Below, piece by piece: positions 5,974-12,349 of a DNA stretch of 12,740 nucleotides. The notes below the pieces were generated by a model that saw only the letters and a list, made by a program, of their open reading frames with translations, did not search any database and was not told where the DNA came from. Position 1 is the stretch's first letter; the number at the start of each line of letters is the position of its first letter. The stretch spans positions 1,292-14,031 of the forward strand of contig JAJYXH010000041.1 of NCBI GenBank assembly GCA_021791075.1, given 5' to 3'. This DNA is from Microcaldota archaeon (GTDB lineage: Archaea > Micrarchaeota > Micrarchaeia > Micrarchaeales > CABMGC01). The translations under genes were made by a program, and so were the position numbers.

Positions 5974-6217
5974 ATACGGACACCGTCTTTAGTATGCTAT
6001 AGGCAAATCTGACGGCCTCGACAACTGCCTTCTTAGGTATGTTATACTGTTCCGCGACCTCTTCCTCACTCCAACCGCTTGAGAGTGAGCCAAGGATGTC
6101 GTCAACAGTTATGCGGGTGTTCTTTATGGTAGGCCGGCCGCTATGCATGCTCTTCTTGACAGTAATGTAGGAATAGCCTGTCAGGCTGACAGTCTTGGCC
6201 TTACCCTGTTTCTGCAT
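5966..6217 (-). CDS. DUF433 antitoxin
   Basis: This 83-aa protein contains the DUF433 core HSGRPTIKNTRITVDDIL followed by GWSEEEVAEQYNIPKKAVVEAVRFAY, the GxPxIxxTRI and helix-turn-helix pattern of the family. It is the cognate partner of the downstream DUF5615 toxin. The open frame continues upstream to 6271, but ATG 6217 is preferred: a TATA box (6240-6246) is centred 26 bp upstream, giving a leaderless mRNA. The longer frame would also run across that box and add residues not typical of DUF433. It probably binds DNA and represses its own promoter. Confidence 0.85.
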   Translation of the reverse strand: MQKQGKAKTVSLTGYSYITVKKSMHSGRPTIKNTRITVDDILGSLSSGWSEEEVAEQYNIPKKAVVEAVRFAYSILKTVSVFA

Positions 6218-6239
6218 AGTTATATAGAGGCGGATTAGG

Positions 6240-6246
6240 TATATAA
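6240..6246 (-). promoter_or_regulatory. TATA box of the DUF433/DUF5615 operon
   Basis: TTATATA on the minus strand is centred 26 bp upstream of ATG 6217 and decides the start of the DUF433 gene. Confidence 0.6.
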
Positions 6247-6393
6247 CCCTTCCCACAATACGCCTGGACAATTAAGATAGAGAAGATGGGAAATGGACCT
6301 TTTAACTTACTTCTTAGATTTTGTCGTCGATACCGTCAAGAATCATGACTTTTATATCGGGAAACGTCGATTTCTACGTCGACAAAAACCGTA

Positions 6394-6499
6394 TCCCGTT
6401 GGTGTGAGTCGAACACACAACCTGTCGGTTTCTTCTCAGCACTTCAACTAAGAAGTAATCAAGCTACAGCCGACCGCTCTGCCATTGAGCTACAACGGG
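6394..6499 (-). tRNA. tRNA-Tyr (GTA) with intron
   Basis: A 106-nt gene gives a 72-nt mature cloverleaf: acceptor CCCGTTG/CAACGGG with A73; D-arm GCTC/GAGC; anticodon stem GTCGG/CCGAC; variable AGGTT; T-arm GTGTG/CACAC enclosing TTCGACT. The loop reads CTGTAG...A, so the anticodon is GTA. The C1:G72 pair and A73 are archaeal/eukaryal tRNA-Tyr identity elements. The loop is expanded by a 34-nt intron. No CCA is encoded. A TATA element lies at 6520-6527. The 3' end is duplicated at 5547-5557. Confidence 0.95.
6430..6463 (-). other. tRNA-Tyr intron at position 37/38
   Basis: If exon junctions follow the usual archaeal 37/38 position, the intron is 34 nt. It contains an 8-bp hairpin, CTTCTTAG/CTGAGAAG, with an 8-nt loop. 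Three As separate the hairpin from the 3' anticodon strand. I could not fold a strict bulge-helix-bulge with a 4-bp central helix, which suggests a relaxed splicing motif. Confidence 0.8.
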
Positions 6500-6519
6500 A
6501 CAGTTGACAATTAATGAGA

Positions 6520-6527
6520 GTATTTAG
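6520..6527 (-). promoter_or_regulatory. TATA box of tRNA-Tyr
   Basis: CTAAATAC on the minus strand is centred about 25 bp upstream of the mature 5' end at 6499. It is back to back with the TATA box of the AAA gene. Confidence 0.45.
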
Positions 6528-6537
6528 GGTAATGGTA

Positions 6538-6548
6538 TTTATATATTA
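6538..6548 (+). promoter_or_regulatory. TATA box of the membrane AAA ATPase gene
   Basis: TTTATATATTA is centred about 25 bp upstream of ATG 6567. It is close to the archaeal consensus and implies a leaderless transcript. No Shine-Dalgarno sequence is seen before the ATG. Confidence 0.65.
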
Positions 6549-6566
6549 CAGCTGTTCATTAAAATT

Positions 6567-9362
6567 ATGTCAGAAAAGGAGGGGGTGAAAGCTGGCAAGC
6601 CACCCAAAAAAGGCGGATCCTCCACGCTTACCTTTGGCAAGCGGAAGGCGGAGAAGGTCGACGGAACAGCGAGACCTTACAAGTATACCTTGCCCCTGAC
6701 TTTCTACTGGTTCAAGGACCTGCTGAGGCAGCTGGCCAACCACAAGAACTTTCCGGACGCGGTGGCTGTTGCGCTTGCGATAACGAGCGTGGCCATAGCC
6801 TTTCCTTCTGTACCGCTTCTCATCCTGATACCGCTGATCATGCTCGCGGTCGTGCTAACGATGGTGCACCCGCTCATAGGGCTCATGTCGATGCTCTTCG
6901 AGACTCTCCCCATGTTCATATACCAGGCGCCGCTTCTCGGCTGGGTCGCGACCATGATCGTCGCGATCTTCCTCTTCTTCGGATACAAGCACTACAGGAC
7001 CATCACGTTCATCTATGCGATGGCCATGTTTCCGCTCTCGTTCCTCGGAGCCTTCGTCGAGATCCCGGCATTCATCTTCGGCGTGTTCTTCATAGGCTTC
7101 AGGCGTGCGGCCATCTCTACGGTAGTCATAATCCTCATGGTTGCGATGTTCGCCGGCGCTACGGGCATACAGAGCACCGGCCCGATACTTTATAACTCGG
7201 GCTCGATCCACTCCGGCCTAGGAAACGGCGAGGCGCTCGGATTCATGACGCCGTCAAAGCCGAATGCCACGCTTGCGAACTTCAGCGGCGCATTCGGAGC
7301 GGCGGGCCAGGCATTCTTCAGCTACAGTGTCTCGAAGCACATATTCGACGGATTCTCGATAGCGCTCGGCGCGATAGCGGCCCAGGCCAAGCTGCTGATA
7401 GTGCAGATAATGCTCTGGCTCTTAGCGGTCTTCGCCATAAGCAACTTCGCAATAAAGAGCAGGTCCACATACAAGGGCGCGGTCGCGAGCGTGTTCGGGG
7501 CCGTGATCCCGCTCGCATATCTTGTGCTTGCCTATGCCTCAGGCCAGCCGATAAACTTCTACGTTGTCCTGAGCTTCGTCATGACCCCCGTACTGCTAAT
7601 GGCGCTCGAGTACGGCGATGTCAGCGTGGTGCGCACGCTAGACGTGGCAAAGCAAGACTTCCTCAGCAAGATGGGCGACGGCCTCGAGGACCTCACGAGC
7701 GGAGCAAAGGAGACGCTCAACGACATAGCTAACTACGCCTCCACTAAGGATGAGCTCAGGACCGCGATACTCGCGCCGATAGAGCACAGGGAGATAGCTG
7801 GCGCCTACAACGTGAAGCCGGCCAAGGGGATACTGCTCTTCGGGCCTCCGGGAACAGGAAAGACGCTCATCATGAGGGCGCTCTCGAACGAGATACGCGG
7901 GAAGTTCTTCTACGTGAAGACCTCGTCGCTCGTCAGCTCACTTCCGGGGGAGAGCGCAGCGCGACTCTCGAAGATCTTCGCCACGGTAAGGAAGCATTCT
8001 CCAGCGATCCTCTTCTTCGACGAGATAGACAGCATAGCGAGCAGCAGGGAGCTCAAGGACAGCGAGGATTCACGGCAGCTTATCTCCACCCTTCTCACTG
8101 AGATGGACGGGTTCCAGAAGATAAGCGGCGTGGTGATAGTGGGTTCGACGAACGTTCCGAACATACTTGATGCGGCGATGCTCAGGCCGGGAAGGTTCGA
8201 CAAGATCGTCTACATGCCGCTTCCTGACGAGAAGGGACGCGCCGAGGTCTTCAGGTACCATCTGAAGAAGCTCCCGGTCAGCAAGGACCTGGACTACGCA
8301 AAGCTTGCAAGCCTGACGGGCAGGTACTCTGGGGCAGACATAAAGAATGTCTGCGAGGAGTCGGCGAGGATAGTTGCCGAGGATGCGATAAAGTCGAACA
8401 AGGTGCTCGAGATAACCATGAGGGACATCACCGACGTGATCGGCAGGACGAAGCCATCGACATCGATATCGCAGGTTGAGATGTATGAGACGTTCAAGAT
8501 GGATTACGAGAGGAGAATGCATCCTGAGGCCGCGGAGCCTTCGGATAAGAAGCTGGCGATGGCAGACGTCGTCGGGCTGGAGAAGGCCAAGAGGGCGATA
8601 TACGAGGCGATAGAGATCCCGATACTGCACCCTAACCTGATGAAGAAGTACGACATACAGAACATAAAGGGGATACTGCTCTTCGGGCCTCCGGGGGTTG
8701 GAAAGACGATGCTGATGCGCGCCGTCTCGTCTGAGATAGGCGATGTCAGGATGCTCATGCTCTCCGGCGCGGAGCTCAGCAGGTTCGGCATGGAGAAGGC
8801 CGAGCTTACGATAAAGCAGACATTCGACAGGGCGAGGGAGAACGCGCCGGCGGTCATCTTCATAGACGAGATAGACGCGATACTTCCGTCGCGAGAGGGG
8901 GCAAAGCAGGAGGGCATAGCGATAACCAGCCAGTTCCTGCAGGAGATGGACGGCATAAAGAACGTCGGTAACATAGTGGTGGTAGGGGCCACAAACAGGC
9001 CTGAGAGCCTTGATCCGGCGCTGCTCAGGGGAGGAAGATTCGACAAGCTCGTCTTCGTGCCTCCGCCGAGCAAGGAGGAGAGGGCGAAGCTCTTTGAGAA
9101 GAACCTGAAGAAGGCGCCTGTCGAGGAGCAGGTAGACTTCGGGAAGCTCGGCGAGATATCGAGCGGCTACACCGGCGCAGACATAGCGAACGTGTGCAGG
9201 CAGGTCAAGATGAACGTCATGCAGAAGAGCATAGGAGCCACGCGGGAGGTCAGGATAACCATGGACGACATAACGGAGCAGATAAAGGAGACGAGGCCGT
9301 CCGCGCTCAACGTGAACATGAGCACTTACCTAACGTTCCTCTCGATGTACGGCAGGGGCTGA
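6567..9362 (+). CDS. Polytopic membrane protein fused to tandem Cdc48-like AAA+ domains
   Basis: This 931-aa protein has a basic N-terminus (1-40), then about 8-10 predicted membrane spans (roughly 65-198 and 276-348). A loop between them (about 200-270) has two N-glycosylation sequons (N233, N238) and is probably extracytoplasmic. A short linker leads to two AAA+ modules. D1 has Walker A GPPGTGKT 426-433, Walker B FFDEID 483-488 and arginine finger region RPGRFD 540-545. D2 has GPPGVGKT 707-714, IFIDEID 764-770 and RGGRFD 821-826. Both D1 and D2 keep Walker B Glu and arginine fingers, so both look active. The modules resemble Cdc48/VAT, but the usual N-terminal substrate domain is absent and there is no HExxH protease, unlike FtsH. 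It likely uses ATP to pull or remodel membrane proteins, perhaps feeding a separate protease. I do not recognise the membrane domain. Confidence 0.9.
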   Translation: MSEKEGVKAGKPPKKGGSSTLTFGKRKAEKVDGTARPYKYTLPLTFYWFKDLLRQLANHKNFPDAVAVALAITSVAIAFPSVPLLILIPLIMLAVVLTMVHPLIGLMSMLFETLPMFIYQAPLLGWVATMIVAIFLFFGYKHYRTITFIYAMAMFPLSFLGAFVEIPAFIFGVFFIGFRRAAISTVVIILMVAMFAGATGIQSTGPILYNSGSIHSGLGNGEALGFMTPSKPNATLANFSGAFGAAGQAFFSYSVSKHIFDGFSIALGAIAAQAKLLIVQIMLWLLAVFAISNFAIKSRSTYKGAVASVFGAVIPLAYLVLAYASGQPINFYVVLSFVMTPVLLMALEYGDVSVVRTLDVAKQDFLSKMGDGLEDLTSGAKETLNDIANYASTKDELRTAILAPIEHREIAGAYNVKPAKGILLFGPPGTGKTLIMRALSNEIRGKFFYVKTSSLVSSLPGESAARLSKIFATVRKHSPAILFFDEIDSIASSRELKDSEDSRQLISTLLTEMDGFQKISGVVIVGSTNVPNILDAAMLRPGRFDKIVYMPLPDEKGRAEVFRYHLKKLPVSKDLDYAKLASLTGRYSGADIKNVCEESARIVAEDAIKSNKVLEITMRDITDVIGRTKPSTSISQVEMYETFKMDYERRMHPEAAEPSDKKLAMADVVGLEKAKRAIYEAIEIPILHPNLMKKYDIQNIKGILLFGPPGVGKTMLMRAVSSEIGDVRMLMLSGAELSRFGMEKAELTIKQTFDRARENAPAVIFIDEIDAILPSREGAKQEGIAITSQFLQEMDGIKNVGNIVVVGATNRPESLDPALLRGGRFDKLVFVPPPSKEERAKLFEKNLKKAPVEEQVDFGKLGEISSGYTGADIANVCRQVKMNVMQKSIGATREVRITMDDITEQIKETRPSALNVNMSTYLTFLSMYGRG

Positions 9363-9424
9363 GAGCCTGATTGAATGTTATTTATGCCTTTTGAAGCAAT
9401 CTAAATCAAACAAACGGGTTCAAA

Positions 9425-10834
9425 ATGTTCATACTTCCGCTGATAATACTGATTCCGTTCATAGCGGGGCTTGCGACATTTCTCTTCGACAAGAGCCGCT
9501 CGCACGTAATATCGATAATGTCCTCTGCGGCCGTCCTCATCCTGACCATTGCCGCAGTCTATCTTGCAAATGCCTACGGCCTTGGTTCCGTTAACTTCAG
9601 CTACTCGTACATACCGGCGCTGAATCTCTCGTTCCAGCTCCAGTTCTCGCAGATCTCGCTCATACTCACGGTGATGACTGCGATTGTCTTCTTCGCCGCC
9701 TCACTTGTCTCCAACTACTTCATCAAGGACTCGAGGCTCTACAATCTGATCTTCCTCATTGCGGAGGGCGCGTCTCTAGGGGTCTTCCTATCGTCGAACC
9801 TCTTCCTCCTCTACGTCTTCTGGGAGATAAGCGAGGTGATGATGTTCTTCATCATCTTCATCTTCGGAGGATACGGGAGGAGATACGCTGCGATGAAGTT
9901 CATAATATACTCGCTGCTCTCCAGCTTCCTGCTGCTGATCGCGATAATACTCCTCTACGTCAGCGTGATACCGCACACGTTCGACATCGGGACCATAGCC
10001 TCACTTGCATCATCGATGCCGGCTTACACCCAGCTTGCCATAATGTCGCTGATGCTTGTGGCCTTCATGATAAAGATGCCCATATTCCCGTTCCACACAT
10101 GGCTTCCCGACGCGCATACCGAGGCTCCGACAACAGGGAGCATGATACTTGCCGGAGTGCTGCTGAAGTTCGGAGGCTACGGGCTCCTTCTCATGTTCAT
10201 GCTTGTGCCGATCTCGCATAGTTACATGGTATACATGGCGATCATCTTCGGCTTCTCTGCCGTGTATGCCGCTTTCGTGACCTTCAGGCAGACCAATCTC
10301 AAGAGGCTGATCGCATATACCAGCATTACGGACATGGGGATAGTCGCCGTAGGAGTCGCCGCATCGAGTATAATAGGGACATCCGGTGCGCTCTATGGAA
10401 TGCTGAGCCATGCCATCGCGATCTCTGTTCTCTTCCTCATCGCAGGGACCCTTGACGAGGTCTACGGAACCCTCGAGATAGAGAGGATAAAGGGGGTCGT
10501 GGCAAGGTATCCCGCATTGACATACATCTTCATCGCGGGGGTCTTCGCTCTTGTGGGGCTTCCCCTAACCTCGGGATTCATAGGCGACCTCCTCATATTC
10601 ATCGGGTCCTTCCACACGTTCGGGATGATAGGGATAGTGCCGCTCGCAGGCATATTCGCAATAGGCGCGGCGCTCTTCTGGACTATAGAGAGGTCATTCT
10701 ACAACGAGTCGAGGCCCACCGAGCCGTACAACGTGCTCGGAAGCAGTGTGATCATGTGCGGCGCCTTCCTGATCGCGTCCACCATAGTCCTCGGCGTGCT
10801 GCCCTTTATCCTCACCAACGTCTCCGGGCTCTAG
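9425..10834 (+). CDS. NuoM/ND4-like proton-translocating membrane subunit
   Basis: This 469-aa, very hydrophobic protein (about 14 spans expected) belongs to the complex I/Mrp antiporter-like family. The closest match is NuoM: the FWE motif at 132-134 (E134, equivalent to the essential Glu of TM5), KMPIFPFHTWLPDAHTEAPTTGS from 217 (K217) and LLKFGGYGLL with K248. MLSHA (326-330) is the later broken-helix region. The usual SHMG after KRLIAY is TDMG here. E. coli NuoM is about 509 aa, so this is slightly short. No other complex I, membrane-bound hydrogenase or Mrp gene is in the window, so its partner complex is unknown. The ATG start has no clear Shine-Dalgarno sequence, and only weak TATA-like sequence lies in the 62-bp gap upstream. 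Confidence 0.88.
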   Translation: MFILPLIILIPFIAGLATFLFDKSRSHVISIMSSAAVLILTIAAVYLANAYGLGSVNFSYSYIPALNLSFQLQFSQISLILTVMTAIVFFAASLVSNYFIKDSRLYNLIFLIAEGASLGVFLSSNLFLLYVFWEISEVMMFFIIFIFGGYGRRYAAMKFIIYSLLSSFLLLIAIILLYVSVIPHTFDIGTIASLASSMPAYTQLAIMSLMLVAFMIKMPIFPFHTWLPDAHTEAPTTGSMILAGVLLKFGGYGLLLMFMLVPISHSYMVYMAIIFGFSAVYAAFVTFRQTNLKRLIAYTSITDMGIVAVGVAASSIIGTSGALYGMLSHAIAISVLFLIAGTLDEVYGTLEIERIKGVVARYPALTYIFIAGVFALVGLPLTSGFIGDLLIFIGSFHTFGMIGIVPLAGIFAIGAALFWTIERSFYNESRPTEPYNVLGSSVIMCGAFLIASTIVLGVLPFILTNVSGL

Positions 10835-10867
10835 CCGGACTTTACGAGGGGTAAGACGGCAAAAGGG

Positions 10868-10874
10868 TTATAAA
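10868..10874 (+). promoter_or_regulatory. TATA box of the aIF2-beta/aIF1A operon
   Basis: TTATAAA is centred 28 bp upstream of the GTG codon at 10899, supporting that codon as a leaderless start. Confidence 0.55.
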
Positions 10875-10898
10875 CACAGAGTCACAGATAATTAACAG

Positions 10899-11318
10899 GT
10901 GTTCCTTTTGGGTTACGATGAACTGTTAGATAGGGCATTCACCATGCTTCCGAAGCTCTCAGTGGAGAAGATGGACTTCAAGATACCTGAGGCTGACTCG
11001 ATGATACAGGGAAGCAAGACGATCATAAAGAACCTCTCGCAGATAGCGGACGTCGCAAGAAGGGGCAAGGACGAGATATCCAAGTACCTCACAAAGGAGC
11101 TGGCAGCGCCTGTCAGCGTCGAGGGGTCGGCGCTCACGATAAGCGCGAGGATACAGCCCGGCGCACTTAACGACAAGATCAGGAGATACTTCGAGACCTA
11201 CATAATATGCAAGGAGTGCCACAAGCCCGACACGAAGGTCGCGGAGACGCAGCGCGGCTACATAGTGATAGTCTGCGAGGCATGCGGCGCGATATACACT
11301 ATAAAGAACTTCCAATGA
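10899..11318 (+). CDS. Translation initiation factor aIF2 subunit beta
   Basis: This 139-aa protein is the beta subunit of heterotrimeric aIF2, which delivers initiator Met-tRNA to the small ribosomal subunit. The N-terminus YDELLDRAF matches the helix that binds aIF2-gamma. The central alpha/beta domain follows, then a C-terminal C4 zinc finger with C104, C107, C126 and C129 (CKEC...CEAC). The length is typical for archaea. The start is GTG at 10899 (TTG at 10908 is also possible), favoured by the TATA spacing. It is followed after 4 nt by aIF1A, so the two initiation factors form an operon. Confidence 0.95.
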   Translation: MFLLGYDELLDRAFTMLPKLSVEKMDFKIPEADSMIQGSKTIIKNLSQIADVARRGKDEISKYLTKELAAPVSVEGSALTISARIQPGALNDKIRRYFETYIICKECHKPDTKVAETQRGYIVIVCEACGAIYTIKNFQ

Positions 11319-11322
11319 TAAT

Positions 11323-11640
11323 ATGGCCGGATTCAACAGAAACGAGAGCGGGCCTTCACACAAGCTGATGATCCCAAGGGGCGACGAGGTCGTCGGGGTT
11401 GTAGTCAAGGCGCAGGGAGCGTCGAAGTTCCTTGTAATGTGCGCAGACAAGAAGGAGAGGGACTGCTCCATACCCGGAAGGCTGAGAAGGAGCTTCTGGG
11501 TCAAGGAGCGCGACATGGTGCTAGTGAAGCCGTGGCCCTACAAGAATGCGCAGGGCCATGATGCAGGGGATATCGTCTGGAGGTACAGCCTGATGGACAA
11601 GGACCTCCTCAAGGCAAGGGGCGTCGCGATTCCTAAGTAG
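11323..11640 (+). CDS. Translation initiation factor aIF1A
   Basis: This 105-aa OB-fold protein binds the ribosomal A site during initiation. Visible family features are the basic, flexible N-terminus, IPRGDEVVGVVVKAQGAS from about 17, CADKKERDCSIPGRLRR in the middle, and DMVLVKPWPY with the terminal GDIVWRYS stretch. The length matches archaeal IF1A. The ATG lies 4 nt after the aIF2-beta stop without a clear ribosome binding site, suggesting coupling. In many archaea aIF1A is close to a RIO1 kinase; here rio1 is next but inverted, and vapBC lies between. Confidence 0.96.
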   Translation: MAGFNRNESGPSHKLMIPRGDEVVGVVVKAQGASKFLVMCADKKERDCSIPGRLRRSFWVKERDMVLVKPWPYKNAQGHDAGDIVWRYSLMDKDLLKARGVAIPK

Positions 11641-11672
11641 CAAAACCGCGGGTCAGGGAAACAGAAAGGTTA

Positions 11673-11692
11673 ATATATCTATATAGATATAT
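11673..11692. promoter_or_regulatory. 20-bp perfect palindrome: vapBC promoter/operator
   Basis: The 20 bases ATATATCTATATAGATATAT are their own reverse complement. ATATAGATAT recurs at 11689-11698, giving an 8-bp period. The palindrome centre lies about 24 bp upstream of the vapB ATG, so the TATA box and the operator coincide. VapB-type antitoxins usually bind palindromes in their own promoter, so autoregulation is likely. Confidence 0.65.
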
Positions 11693-11705
11693 AGATATTG
11701 GTAAT

Positions 11706-11945
11706 ATGACCAGGCAGATAGCCATATCCGAGGAGGCGTACGAGAGGCTTGCACGGCTAAAGGACAACAAGAAGTCATTTACCAAGGTAATACTTGAACT
11801 CACCGATAAGTCGAGAGGCGATATTTCCGACCTTTTTGGTGCCTGGAAGATCAGCGATGCCGCAGCGGAAAGGCTAAAGTCCGACATAAAGAGGGCAAGA
11901 AAGAACTTTTTGGATAAGGGATACTTTAAGGGGAAGAGCCAGTGA
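11706..11945 (+). CDS. vapB: VapB-type antitoxin (DUF217 family)
   Basis: This 79-aa protein has an N-terminal ribbon-helix-helix-like part, TRQIAISEEAYERLARLK, followed by KSFTKVILELTDK and a C-terminal charged tail, the pattern of archaeal DUF217/UPF0330 VapB antitoxins. The tail would wrap the PIN toxin encoded next. The ATG start is set by TATA spacing and implies a leaderless mRNA. The gene overlaps the GTG start of vapC by 4 nt. The operon is inserted between aIF1A and rio1. Confidence 0.9.
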   Translation: MTRQIAISEEAYERLARLKDNKKSFTKVILELTDKSRGDISDLFGAWKISDAAAERLKSDIKRARKNFLDKGYFKGKSQ

Positions 11946-12325
11946 CGATGTACGACACCAACATAATGATCGACTTCCTTAGGGGCAAGCAGGAGGCAGA
12001 GGAGATAATAGGCAAGTCGGTTGACGGGAAGGGAATCGGATTGTCGGCCGTTAGTTGCTACGAACTGCTTGTAGGAGCAACTAAGTCGGAGGAGGAAGCG
12101 GTCGGGTCTCTTTTCAGCAGGATAAATGTATACTCCCTCGACCTAAAGTCAGCCAGAGCGGCATGGCAACTGTATGGCGAGTTCAGGGCGAAGGGAAGCC
12201 AGTTGAGCATAGCGGACATGTTTATACTCGCCACGGCAAAGGCCAATGATGAGTCTTTCGTAACCCAGGATGAAGATTTTAGGGGGACATATGAGAAGGC
12301 CATAATCATTGGGAAGAGGAGATAA
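11942..12325 (+). CDS. vapC: VapC-type PIN-domain RNase toxin
   Basis: This protein of up to 127 aa has the PIN acidic residues: D5 (MYDTN), E41 (CYELL), D92 (IADMFILATA) and D110/D112 (TQDEDF). These coordinate Mg2+ for RNA cleavage, in VapC typically of tRNA or rRNA; the target here is unknown. GTG 11942 overlaps the vapB stop. ATG 11948 gives 125 aa and places MYDTN at the N-terminus as in many VapCs, so it may be the real start. All catalytic residues are present and the length is normal, so it is probably functional. It converges on rio1 with a 24-bp gap. Confidence 0.93.
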   Translation: MTMYDTNIMIDFLRGKQEAEEIIGKSVDGKGIGLSAVSCYELLVGATKSEEEAVGSLFSRINVYSLDLKSARAAWQLYGEFRAKGSQLSIADMFILATAKANDESFVTQDEDFRGTYEKAIIIGKRR

Positions 12326-12349
12326 TCGACTTTGATTTCCGTAGCGTGA

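Larger units (their letters stand above)
5547..6404 (-). mobile_element. Putative tRNA-Tyr-integrated DUF433/DUF5615 TA cassette
   Basis: About 0.86 kb is delimited by an 11-bp direct repeat: tRNA-Tyr positions 73-63 at 6394-6404 and the relic at 5547-5557. It holds only the antitoxin and toxin genes, both reading away from the tRNA. No integrase is present. The logic and the repeat length are the same as in the tRNA-Asp cassette, although the TA family is unrelated. Boundaries are inferred from the repeat. Confidence 0.5.

Noticed and set aside
6319..6387. Inverted repeat TTTTGTCG (6319-6326) / CGACAAAA (6380-6387) and a small open frame beginning near 6345.
   Set aside because: The arms are 8 bp apart by more than 50 nt, the open frame has about 20 codons and runs into tRNA-Tyr, and nothing else supports an RNA or peptide gene.
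8070..9073. Long minus-strand open frames opposite the AAA gene (about 186 and 189 codons).
   Set aside because: They are antisense shadows of GC-rich AAA coding sequence, with low-complexity Arg/Leu/Ser translations, no recognisable motifs and no promoter.
6567..9362. FtsH-type membrane protease.
   Set aside because: There are two AAA modules, far more membrane spans than FtsH, and no HExxH zinc-protease motif.
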